DNA of 6,701 nt from CAZLBV01 sp964557845 (GTDB taxonomy: Bacteria; Acidobacteriota; Aminicenantia; Aminicenantales; Aminicenantaceae). Shown in pieces: positions 6,297 to 6,701 of this stretch (positions are counted from its first letter, which is position 1; each line of letters starts with the position of its first letter). Made by a program: the position numbers and the translations under genes. Under the pieces are notes generated by a model, which saw nothing but the letters and a program-made list of their open reading frames with translations, made no database searches and was not told where the DNA came from. The stretch lies in the NCBI GenBank assembly GCA_964557845.1, contig CAZLBV010000004.1, positions 1-6,701 of the forward strand, given 5' to 3'.

Positions 6297-6701
6297 TTAA
6301 TCCCGTTTATCCTCAGATTTTATTCTCTTTTTTCTTCTCACCCAGCCTGTCCTTTCAGTTTGACGGCTGCGAGCCACAGCTAATGATTCCGGGGAAACAT
6401 TTTTGGTAATGGTAGATCCTGCTCCGACATAAGCTTTTTTCCCAATGGTAACAGGAGCAACTAACTCAGTGCCTGAACCAATAAATGCTCCTCGATCGAT
6501 TATGGTTTTATTTTTTTTAATTCCATCATAATTACAGGTAATCGTGCCGGCTCCGATGTTGACCTCATCCCCAATCTGGGCATCGCCTAAATAAGAAAGG
6601 TGTCCGGCTTTAGAGCCGCGACCGAAAACCGTATTCTTCATCTCCACATAATTTCCCACCCGCGCACCTGCTCGTATCGTTGAATTGGGACGGAGATGTG
6701 A
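6297..6701 (-). CDS. glmU: GlmU, C-terminal acetyltransferase domain (5'-truncated at window edge)
   Basis: The minus-strand frame is open to the right edge and ends at TAA 6299-6297, giving the last 134 residues; the apparent GTG start at 6659 is an internal Val. GlmU acetylates glucosamine-1-phosphate and then makes UDP-GlcNAc, precursor of peptidoglycan and LPS, in the cytoplasm. The visible part is the left-handed beta-helix acetyltransferase domain. It aligns without gaps to remembered E. coli GlmU: Arg4 with R333, Lys22 with K351, catalytic His34 with H363 (in SKAGHLSYLGDA, codon 6602-6600), Tyr37 with Y366, Asn48 with N377, NYDG 57-60 with N386/Y387, Ser76 with S405 and Ala94 with A423. 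The active site therefore looks intact. The tail is basic (WVRRKKRIKSEDKRD) and about seven residues longer than in E. coli. The N-terminal uridylyltransferase domain lies outside the window, so full bifunctionality is assumed. No other gene of the pathway is visible. Confidence 0.95.
   Translation of the reverse strand, partial: SHLRPNSTIRAGARVGNYVEMKNTVFGRGSKAGHLSYLGDAQIGDEVNIGAGTITCNYDGIKKNKTIIDRGAFIGSGTELVAPVTIGKKAYVGAGSTITKNVSPESLAVARSRQTERTGWVRRKKRIKSEDKRD

Overview
The window looks like a chromosomal segment of an uncultured diderm (Gram-negative-type) bacterium. It has a TonB-dependent outer-membrane receptor with an N-terminal carboxypeptidase-like domain, a bacterial tricorn-type S41 peptidase, GlmU, and a two-gene inositol-phospholipid cassette. 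This mix, with the moderate, AT-leaning base composition and the style of the receptor (no SusD partner), reminds me most of Aminicenantes or related Acidobacteriota. That placement is an inference from gene content, not proven by the sequence.

Layout: (1) positions 2-1489, plus strand, hold the C-terminal ~495 residues of a tricorn protease homolog cut by the left edge: end of a beta-propeller, C1 region, PDZ domain and C2 catalytic region. (2) Positions 1490-1612 are intergenic, with a weak AT-rich hairpin plus T-run and a plausible sigma70-like promoter. (3) Positions 1613-2269 encode a CDP-alcohol phosphatidyltransferase, overlapping by 8 bp with (4) 2262-3374, an inositol-3-phosphate synthase of the actinobacterial/archaeal type. 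(5) Positions 3375-3471 are intergenic, with a small palindrome, a candidate promoter and a good Shine-Dalgarno. (6) Positions 3472-6288 encode a complete 938-residue TonB-dependent receptor. (7) After a gap of only 8 bp, positions 6297-6701 on the minus strand hold the C-terminal acetyltransferase part of GlmU, cut by the right edge. No intergenic stretch exceeds 300 bases. I saw no tRNA, rRNA, CRISPR array, insertion sequence or attachment site.

How the genes work together: the central pair is the clearest functional unit. The synthase converts glucose-6-phosphate to inositol-3-phosphate, and the membrane transferase would join that headgroup to a CDP-activated lipid to give phosphatidylinositol phosphate or a close relative. 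Overlap and translational coupling support joint function. The peptidase and the receptor could both take part in a peptide- or polymer-scavenging lifestyle, but nothing ties them to the inositol genes. GlmU is a housekeeping gene for UDP-GlcNAc supply. The most notable point is that the transferase has Val where the CDP-alcohol phosphotransferase signature normally has Arg. No wholly new system is evident.
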